Source: Desulfovibrio subterraneus (GTDB lineage: Bacteria; Desulfobacterota; Desulfovibrionia; Desulfovibrionales; Desulfovibrionaceae). From it: a stretch of DNA of 64,000 bases. Both the position numbers and the translations under genes were made by a program. Location: NCBI RefSeq assembly GCF_013340285.1, contig NZ_BLVO01000004.1:124001-188000 (forward strand), written 5' to 3'. Numbering within the stretch: the first letter of the stretch is position 1; every line of letters begins with the position of its first letter. This document shows, piece by piece, positions 44,595 through 53,146 of this stretch. Under the pieces are notes generated by a model, which saw only the letters and a list, made by a program, of their open reading frames with translations, did not search any database and had not been told where the DNA came from.

Positions 44595-44622
44595 AATATA
44601 GGCACGACTGGCTCCGGCGCAA
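44595..44622 (-). promoter_or_regulatory. Putative promoter of azoR
   Basis: On the minus strand TTGCGC (-35), 16 bases, TATATT (-10), about 45 bases before the azoR start. Spacing and sequence fit a sigma-70 promoter. Confidence 0.5.
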
Positions 44623-44745
44623 GTGCCTTGTCTAAAAAAACACCCTGACCGCTTATACCATTCTCCCCAGTATCTGCACAATTGCCCATGATAAGCAGAA
44701 CACAGATATGCGCTCATTCTTTGCGACCACACACCAGAAAGCGAT

Positions 44746-44774
44746 TTGCCAGTCATGGCAGCCTGTCTTATAGT
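44746..44774 (+). promoter_or_regulatory. Promoter of the 87-residue hypothetical gene
   Basis: TTGCCA, 17 bases, TATAGT: close to the sigma-70 consensus with ideal spacing, 28 bases before the start codon. The short leader leaves room only for the ribosome-binding site AGGAG. Confidence 0.65.
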
Positions 44775-44802
44775 CATCCCCACCATTTCAGGAGAATGCC
44801 CA

Positions 44803-45066
44803 ATGAACAGAATTTCAAAAGAAGTGGCTGCCCGCGTCGAGGAACTGCTCCGCGAACAGCTTGAAGACCTTGGCGTAGACATTGCCAAACTGGAACCCCA
44901 TGTTATTTCTGAAAATATGCACTGCGACATGTATCCGGACGAAAGCATGGTATACAGCTGGAAGGAGACGCAGTTGCTGCGCATCGTCCCTGAAAAGGAC
45001 GAGGATGGCACTGTCATCCGCTGGCGCATGTTCACCAAGGACGATACCGACCCCGTGGTTCACTAG
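44803..45066 (+). CDS. Small acidic hypothetical protein
   Basis: An 87-residue protein I do not recognise. It begins MNRISKEVAARVEELLREQL, an amphipathic helix, then LEDLGVDIAKLEPHVISENM and a negatively charged second half ending KDDTDPVVH. No membrane segment or cysteine motif. It has its own promoter (TTGCCA/TATAGT), AGGAG eight bases before the ATG, and a terminator after it, so it looks like a real, independently expressed gene. Codon use resembles its neighbours. Confidence 0.75.
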   Translation: MNRISKEVAARVEELLREQLEDLGVDIAKLEPHVISENMHCDMYPDESMVYSWKETQLLRIVPEKDEDGTVIRWRMFTKDDTDPVVH

Positions 45067-45087
45067 CCACTCTTGTTTCCAAAACAG

Positions 45088-45129
45088 AAGCCGCCTGAAC
45101 AACCTCATATGGCTGTTCAGGCGGCTTTT
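45088..45129 (+). terminator. Terminator after the hypothetical gene
   Basis: A 14-bp perfect stem (AAGCCGCCTGAACA with its complement) with a 12-base loop and TTTTG. It lies 21 bases after the stop and can also serve the convergent rdgB gene. Confidence 0.88.
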
Positions 45130-45174
45130 GTACGTTATATGCGGCGTCCTGTGGCCTGCAGCAGGCGGAACCGC

Positions 45175-45807
45175 TTACCCGTTGTTCACCTTTGCCCAGA
45201 AAGCGGGCCACTTGACCAGCAACGCCTTGAGCGCGTTACCGCGGTGCGAACGACGGTTCTTCTCTTCCTTGGGCAGTTCGGCGGAATGCTTGCCGTCTAC
45301 GGGGTCTATGAACAGCGGATCGAAGCCGAAACCATTGTCACCCTTGTATTCATGGCCGATACGGCCTTCCCAGGCACCGGAAGCGGTGATGTATTCACCG
45401 TTGGGAGCATAGGCGGACATGACGCAGCGGAACCGTGCCGTGCGCTTTTCATCCGGCACGGCTGCCAGCGCTTCCAGCAGCTTCTGATTGTTTCGGTCAT
45501 CCACGCCCGGTCCGGGCAGATCGGGACGGTCAGAGCTGTAACGGGCCGAATACACGCCCGGTGCGCCGTTCAGGGCGTCCACTTCCAGTCCGGAATCGTC
45601 AGCCACGGCAATGTGGCCGGTGGCCAGTGCCACGGTACGCGCCTTGATCAGAGAATTTTCCTCGAAGGTCACACCGTCTTCCACAATATCACCGATCTCG
45701 GGAAAGGCGTCCAAACCTATGACAGTAAGGCCGAAATCGCTCAGAGTGCGTTCCAGTTCGGCTATTTTTCCCTTGTTACGGGTTGCCAGTACTATTGTCG
45801 TTGTCAT
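45175..45807 (-). CDS. rdgB: XTP/dITP diphosphatase (non-canonical purine NTP pyrophosphatase)
   Basis: A 210-residue Ham1/RdgB enzyme: IVLATRNKGKIAELERTL at the start, FEENSLIKARTVALATG, VADDSGLEVDALNGAPGVYSAR (quoted in part), GFGFDPLFI and SHRGNALKAL. It hydrolyses deaminated purine NTPs (ITP, XTP) to keep them out of nucleic acids. The ATG at 45807 overlaps the upstream histidine kinase gene by 32 bases; AGGA lies rather far upstream, so translation is probably coupled. Confidence 0.94.
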   Translation of the reverse strand: MTTTIVLATRNKGKIAELERTLSDFGLTVIGLDAFPEIGDIVEDGVTFEENSLIKARTVALATGHIAVADDSGLEVDALNGAPGVYSARYSSDRPDLPGPGVDDRNNQKLLEALAAVPDEKRTARFRCVMSAYAPNGEYITASGAWEGRIGHEYKGDNGFGFDPLFIDPVDGKHSAELPKEEKNRRSHRGNALKALLVKWPAFWAKVNNG

Positions 45808-47506
45808 CTGAAGTATCTGTTTCCTTGCATGTATTCGTGAAAACACCGACGTGCGGAGCAGCAATACCTGACACGGCGGACACCTGCATAACATTGGGTC
45901 CCGAGGTTACCCTCTTCGACCGGACATGTGTTGACCCGCCTTCTCCGATTCCGCCCGACAAGGCATGAGCAGGCAATTCCGGATTGTCAGAACCGGCCTG
46001 TCGTTCCTCCTCCGCGCTCTCCCCTCCATCCTCAACCGCCAGCGTGGGCAGCAAATACAGGGAGATGGTTGTTCCTTCTCCCTCCTTGCTGACAAGCTCC
46101 ACGTAGCCGCCCATTTCTTCCACAATCTTCTTGGTCATGGCAAGCCCGAGACCGGCCCCCTTGTCCTTGGTGGAAAAGAACGGAGAAAACACCTTTTCGC
46201 GCAGCGCGTCGGGAATGCCGTAGCCGGTATCCTGCACGGTGACGAAGACATGCGTCTGCGTCATGCCGGTAACCACTGTGAGCTTGCCGCCCTCTTTCAT
46301 GGCTTCCAGCGAGTTTTTCACCAGATTGATCAGACACTGCTTTATCATGCCCGCATTGCCTTTTGCCACAGCAATGGAGGGCGCAAGGTTTACAGTGAAC
46401 TGCAGCCCCCGCTCTTCGCAACCGATGCGCATGAGCTGCAAGGTTTCTGCCGTGACAAGGTTTATATCCACCACACCCTCGGCGGAGTCTGTGGGGCGGG
46501 CAAAGTTCAGCGTGGTTTTCAAGATGGCATCCAATCGCTTGGACTCTTTGAGAATAATCTCAACCTTCTCACGGGCAGCCTCGTCCAGGGATGTTGAGCG
46601 CAGCAACGAGTTGGCAAACCCGCCGATGGCAAACAGCGGATTGCGGATCTCATGGGCAATATAGGTGGAAAGCTCGCCGATGGCGGCCATTTTCTCGGCC
46701 TGCTGCAACCGCTGCTCCATGTGCGTACGGTGCGTGATATCGCGGCGCATTTCGATAATGCGGGTTATACGGCCGTCTCCCCCGAACACGGGATAGGTAT
46801 ATATCCGGAAGAACTGGACCTTGCCGTCATCCGTCACCTTGGAATGGATGCGTTCGGCCTTACGACCGGTCTGCAGGGTCTCGCGGAAGGTGCAGCCGCC
46901 CTTGTCCGGCGGGCAGCAAAAGTTGCCCCCGTCCAGCTCCCAGCAGTTGCGGCCTATGTAGTCCGCCTTGGTTCCGCCGCGCGCCACTATGATGGAACGG
47001 TTTACATCCATGATCTTGCCGTCGGTGTCGAGCAGCATGATATCCTCGTCCACCTGATCGATAAGCGTGGCAAACAGGTCCTGCGCCCGTCGCAAATCGC
47101 GCATGCACGAGTGGCAGAGCTTTTCGGAAAGCAGCAATTCCCATATCAGCCCTGCCGCATCACCGTGCAGCACGGAACACCCGGCAGGGGCGTCCTTGCG
47201 CAGCTCGGCCATGAAATCGCCGCCGTCCGAAAGATCGATGACAATGTTGACTTCCGGCATGGCCTGGAATAGGGCCGTGTGGGTCTCGAACATGGGCAGC
47301 GGATCGAAACAGGGAATGGCCCTGATCGCACTTTTAGGAATACTCGCCAGCCCTGCAACCCTGATCCACGGAAAAGCTTCGCCGAAATCAGGCCTGCACA
47401 CCAGCTTGGAAAATGCCTGAAGCGGCTTGCCCGAACCTACGAGGGCGACGGTAAAACGCTTTACGTCCGTAATATCTATATCATACTTTTCAATGGTGTT
47501 TGCCAT
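45776..47506 (-). CDS. Cytoplasmic sensor histidine kinase with N-terminal Rossmann-like and PAS domains
   Basis: A 576-residue protein with no transmembrane segment. Residues about 15-130 look like a Rossmann-type nucleotide-binding fold (KRFTVALVGSGKPLQAFSKL). A short cysteine motif LCHSCMRDLRRA follows, then a PAS domain (about 145-265) with its own cysteine set (NFCCPPDKGGC). HisKA has the H box STYIAHEIRNPLFAIGG, and HATPase_c has NLVKNSLEAMKEGG, DTGYGIP and KGAGLGLAMTKKIVEEMGG. The C-terminal 70 residues are disordered. GGAGAC precedes the ATG. No response regulator is adjacent. Ends inside rdgB. Confidence 0.9.
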   Translation of the reverse strand: MANTIEKYDIDITDVKRFTVALVGSGKPLQAFSKLVCRPDFGEAFPWIRVAGLASIPKSAIRAIPCFDPLPMFETHTALFQAMPEVNIVIDLSDGGDFMAELRKDAPAGCSVLHGDAAGLIWELLLSEKLCHSCMRDLRRAQDLFATLIDQVDEDIMLLDTDGKIMDVNRSIIVARGGTKADYIGRNCWELDGGNFCCPPDKGGCTFRETLQTGRKAERIHSKVTDDGKVQFFRIYTYPVFGGDGRITRIIEMRRDITHRTHMEQRLQQAEKMAAIGELSTYIAHEIRNPLFAIGGFANSLLRSTSLDEAAREKVEIILKESKRLDAILKTTLNFARPTDSAEGVVDINLVTAETLQLMRIGCEERGLQFTVNLAPSIAVAKGNAGMIKQCLINLVKNSLEAMKEGGKLTVVTGMTQTHVFVTVQDTGYGIPDALREKVFSPFFSTKDKGAGLGLAMTKKIVEEMGGYVELVSKEGEGTTISLYLLPTLAVEDGGESAEEERQAGSDNPELPAHALSGGIGEGGSTHVRSKRVTSGPNVMQVSAVSGIAAPHVGVFTNTCKETDTSDDNDNSTGNP

Positions 47507-47656
47507 TACAGTCTCCGGCTACTGAAACCCATTTGAAGTGGAACAGAATCCGACGGAATGTCCTTTCCGTACCGAGGCAGGCAATCGCCGCGCGGTCGCA
47601 GTGCATATCTGCGCGGCAATTAAAAACTATCGACACCATAACCGGAATACCAACAT

Positions 47657-48949
47657 ATGATAAGCATTTATTCCATCAGTCTCGGATGCCCGAAAAACAG
47701 GGTGGATACGGAGTGGCTGCTCGGCGCTGTACCCGGCACTGTGCAGGCGGTTGACGATCCCTCAGGGGCGGACCTTGTGGTCATAAACACCTGCGGCTTC
47801 ATCCAGCCCGCCGTGGAAGAATCTGTCCGCACCATTCTGCAGACCATCAACGAAGTGGAAGACGCAAAAAAACGCCCCCTGCTCGCGGTTACGGGGTGCC
47901 TTGTCGGGCGTTACGGCCAGAAGGAACTGTCGGCGGAACTCCCCGAGGTGGACCTGTGGCTGACCAACCTCGACATGGTGCGCTGGCCGGAAATGGTGGC
48001 AAACGCTCTGGGGCTTGCTCCCAAGGCAGACCCCATGCGTATTCTTTCCACCGGTCCTTCGTATGCCTATCTCAAGATCAGCGACGGTTGCGACCACAAC
48101 TGCGCCTTCTGCACCATCCCGTCCATACGCGGCACGCTGGCCAGCGCTTCTGCAGACAGCATTGTGCGCGATGCCCGGCACATGCTCGATCAGGGCGTGA
48201 AGGAACTCATCTTCGTGGCGCAGGATGTAACCGGCTACGGCAAGGATCTCGGCCTCAAGCACGGCCTGCGTGAGCTGCTCGACCGCATCCTGCCACTGGA
48301 CGGCCTTGCGCGCCTGCGGCTCATGTATCTCTACCCTGCGGGCCTGACCAAAGATTTTCTGCACTATCTGCGTGACGCGGGTGAACCTTTTGTTCCCTAT
48401 TTCGACGTTCCCCTGCAGCATGCCCACCCCGATGTGCTTTCGCGCATGGGCCGCCCCTTTGCGCGTAACCCGCGCGAGGTTGTGGACCGCATCCGCGACG
48501 TTTTTCCCGAAGCGGCACTGCGCACCAGCTTCATTGTGGGCTACCCCGGCGAAACCGAGGAGCACTGGGAGCACCTTCGCGATTTCATGGTGGAAACCCG
48601 CTTCCACCACATGGGTGTTTTCGCCTACAAGGCTGAAGAAGGCACCCCCGCAGCCGAAATGCCCGATCAGGTAGAGGATGCCGTAAAAGAATGGCGCCGC
48701 GATGCGCTCATGGAAATTCAGGCCGAGATAAGCGAAGAAATTCTCGCCACCTATGAAGGCGAACGCATGTCCGTGCTGGTGGATGCCGAACACGAAGAGT
48801 GGCCGGGCCTGCATGTGGGCCGCACGTGGTTTCAGGCTCCGGAGGTGGACGGCGTGACCTATATCAGCGGCCCCGGAGTGGAACCCGGCGCACTGGTGGA
48901 TGCCGACATCGTGGAAACACGGGAATACGACCTTGTTGCCCTGAGCTGA
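47657..48949 (+). CDS. rimO: Ribosomal protein S12 methylthiotransferase
   Basis: A 430-residue radical SAM methylthiotransferase. The N-terminal UPF0004 domain has C11, C46 and C81 (auxiliary 4Fe-4S cluster), the radical SAM motif is C145-x3-C149-x2-C152 (GCDHNCAFCTIPSIRG), and a C-terminal TRAM domain follows (EILATYEGERMSVLVDAE, TYISGPGVEPG). SLGCPKN and VPYFDVPLQHAHPDVL place it in RimO rather than MiaB. It thiomethylates Asp89-equivalent of S12. A terminator lies about 85 bases after the stop. Confidence 0.95.
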   Translation: MISIYSISLGCPKNRVDTEWLLGAVPGTVQAVDDPSGADLVVINTCGFIQPAVEESVRTILQTINEVEDAKKRPLLAVTGCLVGRYGQKELSAELPEVDLWLTNLDMVRWPEMVANALGLAPKADPMRILSTGPSYAYLKISDGCDHNCAFCTIPSIRGTLASASADSIVRDARHMLDQGVKELIFVAQDVTGYGKDLGLKHGLRELLDRILPLDGLARLRLMYLYPAGLTKDFLHYLRDAGEPFVPYFDVPLQHAHPDVLSRMGRPFARNPREVVDRIRDVFPEAALRTSFIVGYPGETEEHWEHLRDFMVETRFHHMGVFAYKAEEGTPAAEMPDQVEDAVKEWRRDALMEIQAEISEEILATYEGERMSVLVDAEHEEWPGLHVGRTWFQAPEVDGVTYISGPGVEPGALVDADIVETREYDLVALS

Positions 48950-49032
48950 AAAAAAATAACAGCCGGGTGACAAAAGAACGTATTTAAAATCAGTGCCGCT
49001 CCCCCTGCGGTGTCCGGTCAAGTGTACATCAG

Positions 49033-49073
49033 GTCGCGATTGCAGAGGATTTTCCGCAATCGCGACTTTTTTT
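49033..49073 (+). terminator. Terminator of rimO
   Basis: An 11-bp perfect stem (GTCGCGATTGC with GCAATCGCGAC), a 12-base loop and seven Ts. Confidence 0.93.
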
Positions 49074-49122
49074 GCGTCGGCCATTTCAGCCTTGCCACGC
49101 AAAGGTTTTCGGGCTTTTACGG

Positions 49123-49150
49123 TTGAGTTTCCTTGCGCAATCTGATAATA
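49123..49150 (+). promoter_or_regulatory. Putative promoter of rpsA
   Basis: TTGAGT followed after 15-17 bases by GATAATA, about 55 bases before the rpsA start. The -10 register is ambiguous (GATAAT or TAATAG). Confidence 0.45.
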
Positions 49151-49204
49151 GACCCAATCCCGCCGTAAAGGATGGGAAAATATTCGTTGGTTGGAGGATT
49201 TCGT

Positions 49205-50920
49205 ATGGAAACCATGGAAAACAACAATTTCGACGCTGACATCAGTTTCGAAGCTGCCCTTGAAGACTACCTTAGCTCAGATTTCGGTGATCTGGACGAA
49301 GGTTCCATCGTCAAGGGAGAAGTCGTTCGCGTGAGCAGCGACTATGTCCTCGTGGACGTAAATTTCAAATCTGAAGGGCAGATTTCCGCTGCCGAATTCA
49401 TCGGCCCCGACGGCACTATGACCGTTGCGGTCGGCGATAAGGTGGATGTCTTCGTTGTTCGCAAGAACGAAATGGAAGGCACCATCACCCTCTCCTTCGA
49501 AAAGGCGAAGCGCATGCAGCTCTTCGACCAGCTCGAAGAAGTTCAGGAAAAAGAAAGCACCATCAAGGGCCGCATCATGCGCCGCATCAAGGGTGGCTAC
49601 ACCGTTGATCTGGGTGGCGTTGAAGCCTTCCTGCCCGGCTCTCACGTGGACCTGCGCCCCGTGCCGGACATGGACGCCCTTGTTAATGAAGAATTCGAAT
49701 TCCGCGTACTCAAGATCAACCGCCGTCGCAGCAACGTCATCGTTTCCCGCCGCGTGCTGCTCGAAGAGGAACGCGATTCCAAGCGCTCGGAACTGCTGGT
49801 GAACCTTGAAGAAGGTCAGATCGTGAAGGGCAAGGCCAAGAACATCACCGAGTACGGCGTATTCGTCGACCTCGGCGGTCTGGACGGTCTGCTCCACATC
49901 ACCGACATGTCCTGGAAGCGCATCCGTCATCCCAAGGAACTCGTTTCCCTGGGTCAGGAACTTGAACTGAAGATTCTGAGCTTCGACAAGGAAAACCAGA
50001 AGGTTTCCCTGGGCATGAAGCAGCTCATCACCGATCCGTGGCAGGACATCACCGCCAAGTTCCCCGAAGGTGCACGCCTCTCCGGCAAGGTTACCAACCT
50101 TGTTGATTACGGTGCATTCGTCGAACTGGAGCCCGGCGTGGAAGGCCTTGTGCACATTTCCGAAATGTCCTGGACCCGTAAGCTGCGTCATCCCTCCCAG
50201 ATGGTCCGCGTGGGCGACGAAGTTGAAGTCGTCATCCTCGGCGTGGACGAAGACAAGAAGCGCATCTCCCTCGGCATGAAGCAGGTTAAGCCGAATCCGT
50301 GGGAAGTTGTGGCCGAGAAGTACCCCGAAGGCACCGTCCTTGAAGGTGTCATCAAGAACATCACCGAATTCGGCATGTTCATCGGTATCGAAGACGGCAT
50401 CGACGGTCTTATCCATGTTTCCGACATCAGCTGGACCAAGAAGATCCGCCATCCCAACGAAATGTACAATGTAGGCGACACCGTTCAGGCCAAGGTTCTG
50501 ACTGTGGACCAGGAAAACGAAAAGTTCACCCTGGGCGTAAAGCAGCTGACCGAAGATCCCTGGACCAAGGTGCCCACCAACTACCCTGTTGGTGCCATCA
50601 TTGAAGGTCTGGTGACCAACATCACCGACTTCGGCCTGTTCGTGGAAGTGGAAGAAGGCATTGAAGGCCTCGTTCACGTTTCCGAAATCAGCCAGAAGAA
50701 GGTGAAGTCTCCCAACGAAATCTTCAAGGAAGGCGTTACCATTCAGGCCAAGGTCATTCACGTGAGCGCGGAAGAGCGTCGTCTCGGCCTCTCCATCAAG
50801 CAGCTCAAGGATGACGAAGACCGCAAGAAGCCCCGTGAATTCCGTACCGGCGCATCCGAAGCCGGCCAGAATCTCGGCGACCTTCTGAAGCAGAAGTTTG
50901 AAGAGGATGCAGCAGAATAA
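49205..50920 (+). CDS. rpsA: 30S ribosomal protein S1
   Basis: A 571-residue protein built of six S1 (OB-fold) RNA-binding domains. The repeats are easily seen: GVFVDLGGLDGLLHITDMSW, GAFVELEPGVEGLVHISEMSW (in part), GMFIGIEDGIDGLIHVSDISW (in part) and GLFVEVEEGIEGLVHVSEIS (in part), each followed by an RHPxE/Q and KVSLGMKQL-type strand. S1 brings mRNA to the 30S subunit. GGAGG lies seven bases before the ATG at 49205. sppA starts 14 bases before its stop codon. Confidence 0.97.
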   Translation: METMENNNFDADISFEAALEDYLSSDFGDLDEGSIVKGEVVRVSSDYVLVDVNFKSEGQISAAEFIGPDGTMTVAVGDKVDVFVVRKNEMEGTITLSFEKAKRMQLFDQLEEVQEKESTIKGRIMRRIKGGYTVDLGGVEAFLPGSHVDLRPVPDMDALVNEEFEFRVLKINRRRSNVIVSRRVLLEEERDSKRSELLVNLEEGQIVKGKAKNITEYGVFVDLGGLDGLLHITDMSWKRIRHPKELVSLGQELELKILSFDKENQKVSLGMKQLITDPWQDITAKFPEGARLSGKVTNLVDYGAFVELEPGVEGLVHISEMSWTRKLRHPSQMVRVGDEVEVVILGVDEDKKRISLGMKQVKPNPWEVVAEKYPEGTVLEGVIKNITEFGMFIGIEDGIDGLIHVSDISWTKKIRHPNEMYNVGDTVQAKVLTVDQENEKFTLGVKQLTEDPWTKVPTNYPVGAIIEGLVTNITDFGLFVEVEEGIEGLVHVSEISQKKVKSPNEIFKEGVTIQAKVIHVSAEERRLGLSIKQLKDDEDRKKPREFRTGASEAGQNLGDLLKQKFEEDAAE

Positions 50921-51830
50921 GCTGCCCTTTTACCAGAAGCATCCGCTTCTGTTCTGCCTCGCGCTTATAATGGCGGCCGTGGCCCTGTTCGCAGGTGCCA
51001 TGGCCGCCTTGCGGCTTTCCGGCGCCCACGCTACCGGCGGTCTTTTCAAGCAGGACCGTGTGGGCATCTGCTATATTGAAGGCTTCATTGCCGACTCTTC
51101 CAAGGTTACCGCATGGCTGCGCGAACTGCGCGACGACCGCTCGGTCGTGGGCGTTCTGCTGCGCATAGACAGCCCCGGCGGAGCCGTTGCCCCCTCGCAG
51201 GAAATGTATAACGCCGTACGCCGCCTTGCCGCCGTCAAACCCGTGGTTGTTTCCATGGGTTCCGTTGCCGCAAGCGGTGGCTACTACATTGCCGCAGGCG
51301 CAGACCATATCGTGGCCAACCCCTCCACCATCACCGGCTCCATCGGCGTAAAGATGGAACTGGCTAACATGCAGGGGCTCATGGACAAGATAGGCATTGC
51401 GCACGATGCCCTCACCAGCGGTGACCTGAAGAACGCCGGCAGCCCCTTCAAGCCCATGACCGACAAGGAACGGGCGTATCTGCAGGGGCTGGTGGGCGAC
51501 ATGTATGAGCAGTTTCTTGAAGCCATCGTCAACGGCCGCCGCATGAACATCGAGGATGTACGCAAAGCCGCGGACGGAAGGGCCATGACCGGCAGGCAGG
51601 CGCTTGCCCTCGGCCTTGTGGACACCCTTGGGGACATGGAAACCGCCTACGACAAGCTTGTATCCATGTGCAACGCCACCGGACAGGCTCCCCTGCCTTT
51701 TGTGGAAGGCCCCCCGCAGGAAACCAGTATCCTGCGAGACCTTCTCAGCTCCTATCTGGGCATAGACCCGGCCAGCTCCTTCTCCGAATCCCTGCGACGA
51801 CGATCGGACATACGCTTCCTGTACTACTAG
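50907..51830 (+). CDS. sppA: Signal peptide peptidase SppA
   Basis: A 307-residue, short-form SppA with one N-terminal transmembrane helix (LLFCLALIMAAVALFAGAMA). The catalytic Ser123 is in GSVAASGGYYIAAGA and Lys175 in SGDLKNAGSP, 52 residues apart, as in Bacillus SppA. It degrades cleaved signal peptides in the membrane. It overlaps rpsA by 14 bases. The ATG at 50907 has AAGAGG directly adjacent; a TTG at 50898 is an alternative. Translation is probably coupled to rpsA. Confidence 0.92.
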   Translation: MQQNKLPFYQKHPLLFCLALIMAAVALFAGAMAALRLSGAHATGGLFKQDRVGICYIEGFIADSSKVTAWLRELRDDRSVVGVLLRIDSPGGAVAPSQEMYNAVRRLAAVKPVVVSMGSVAASGGYYIAAGADHIVANPSTITGSIGVKMELANMQGLMDKIGIAHDALTSGDLKNAGSPFKPMTDKERAYLQGLVGDMYEQFLEAIVNGRRMNIEDVRKAADGRAMTGRQALALGLVDTLGDMETAYDKLVSMCNATGQAPLPFVEGPPQETSILRDLLSSYLGIDPASSFSESLRRRSDIRFLYY

Positions 51831-52086
51831 GAACGCCGATCGCGTACCAGCGCAGCCCAAGAGCGATGCACAGGCCATTCAGCCTGACGCTCCCCCCCGT
51901 TTCCGCCATCCGCATTCCTGACAGTACCCCTGTCGGCCATCTGCCGTGACGCGTCTGCATCCGTCACACGCCATCCGCATTACGGGAACACAACCGTAAC
52001 CTCGCGGTGCCACCATGTCATAATCCGTCCCGTTCTGCGCTTTCCGGTCACGAAAGCTCGCAGCGGACGGTACGCAGGAGTCAACC

Positions 52087-53031
52087 ATGCGGTCTCAGAA
52101 TGCTGTCTCCATCCCCGGCGTTTCTTCCGTCTCCACTGAACAGGCTCAGAGCAAGGCGACCATCCATATTGGCCACCCTGCCACGCCTGTTTACCCTGTT
52201 CATACCGCACCATTCCCTCACATATCTGCCTCAGTGCAGCCTGCGTTGCCTCATGAGCCGCTGACGCAGCGCACGCTCACGCCCGCCGATCTTGAACGGG
52301 CTTCCATGCAGGCATGGCCTGCTCTGGAAGAATGCTCCTTCGGCAACGTGCGGCTGCGCTGTGCGGGCGGCTTTACCAAACGGGCAAACAGCGCGGTACT
52401 CATACACCAGCCGTCCATTGAGAATAGTGATATTTCCGACTGTGCTATCGTTGATGTCGAGGCATGGTATGCAGGGCGGGGACAGAACACCGTATTCCGG
52501 CTCACGGAACCGCTGAGCACAGGGCTGGACGAGCAACTTGCACGGCGCGGATACCGTATGGCAGACCCCTCGCTGGTCATGGTCAACGATCTGTCCTTTG
52601 CTCCTTCCTTCACGCGGGACACTTCACACATCCCGCAGGCCCGCCTGATGCAGGATGAAGAGTGGCTGGAGCGCGAACGCCAATTCAGCAACCGTCCCGC
52701 CGGTGACCAGCGCATGATGCAGCATATTCTCGCCTGCAATGCCGTTTCAAATGACTACATGGCCATTGAGGACAACGGCACCATGGTCGCCTGCGGTCTT
52801 GGCGTGCGGCAGCAGGGGCTGTATGCCATTTTCTGCATCCGCACGGCGCAGTCCCACCGCAGGCGCGGCTATGCAACCGCGCTCATCTGTTCCATGCTGC
52901 AGCGGGCAAAGACCTCCGGAGCTTCTCATGCATGGCTGCAGGTTCTGGAATCCAACCTTCCGGCCATAGGGCTGTATCGCTCGCTACGCTTCTCCACCAG
53001 CTACCGCTACTGGTACCGCATACGCCCGTGA
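52087..53031 (+). CDS. GNAT-family N-acetyltransferase
   Basis: A 314-residue protein. The first 80 residues are Pro/Ser/Thr-rich and not conserved in appearance. From about 85 there is a GNAT fold: RCAGGFTKRANSA, then the acetyl-CoA site AQSHRRRGYATALICSMLQ (the Q/RxxGxG/A loop), followed by LQVLESNLPAIGLYRSLRF. The early GFTKRANS segment resembles N-terminal regions of amino-acid or phosphinothricin-type acetyltransferases. Substrate unknown. AGGAGTC precedes the ATG. The gap of 256 bases before it shows no other gene. Confidence 0.85.
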   Translation: MRSQNAVSIPGVSSVSTEQAQSKATIHIGHPATPVYPVHTAPFPHISASVQPALPHEPLTQRTLTPADLERASMQAWPALEECSFGNVRLRCAGGFTKRANSAVLIHQPSIENSDISDCAIVDVEAWYAGRGQNTVFRLTEPLSTGLDEQLARRGYRMADPSLVMVNDLSFAPSFTRDTSHIPQARLMQDEEWLERERQFSNRPAGDQRMMQHILACNAVSNDYMAIEDNGTMVACGLGVRQQGLYAIFCIRTAQSHRRRGYATALICSMLQRAKTSGASHAWLQVLESNLPAIGLYRSLRFSTSYRYWYRIRP

Positions 53032-53146
53032 CCGGTCTTTTCCCGCTGGCGGCACGCATCTGCCTGTGATAATGTTGCAGGATGCCGCATAACTCCTCCA
53101 AAGAGCCGTGCGGCGCTCACCGTCACAAGATACGGAGGTTTCCGGC

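Noticed and set aside
44640-44700. Extra small gene between azoR and the hypothetical gene
   Set aside because: No frame with a start and a ribosome-binding site; the region fits two divergent promoters.
49277-50761. Minus-strand frame opposite rpsA
   Set aside because: Antisense of the S1 repeats; the apparent repeats in it are a consequence of those.
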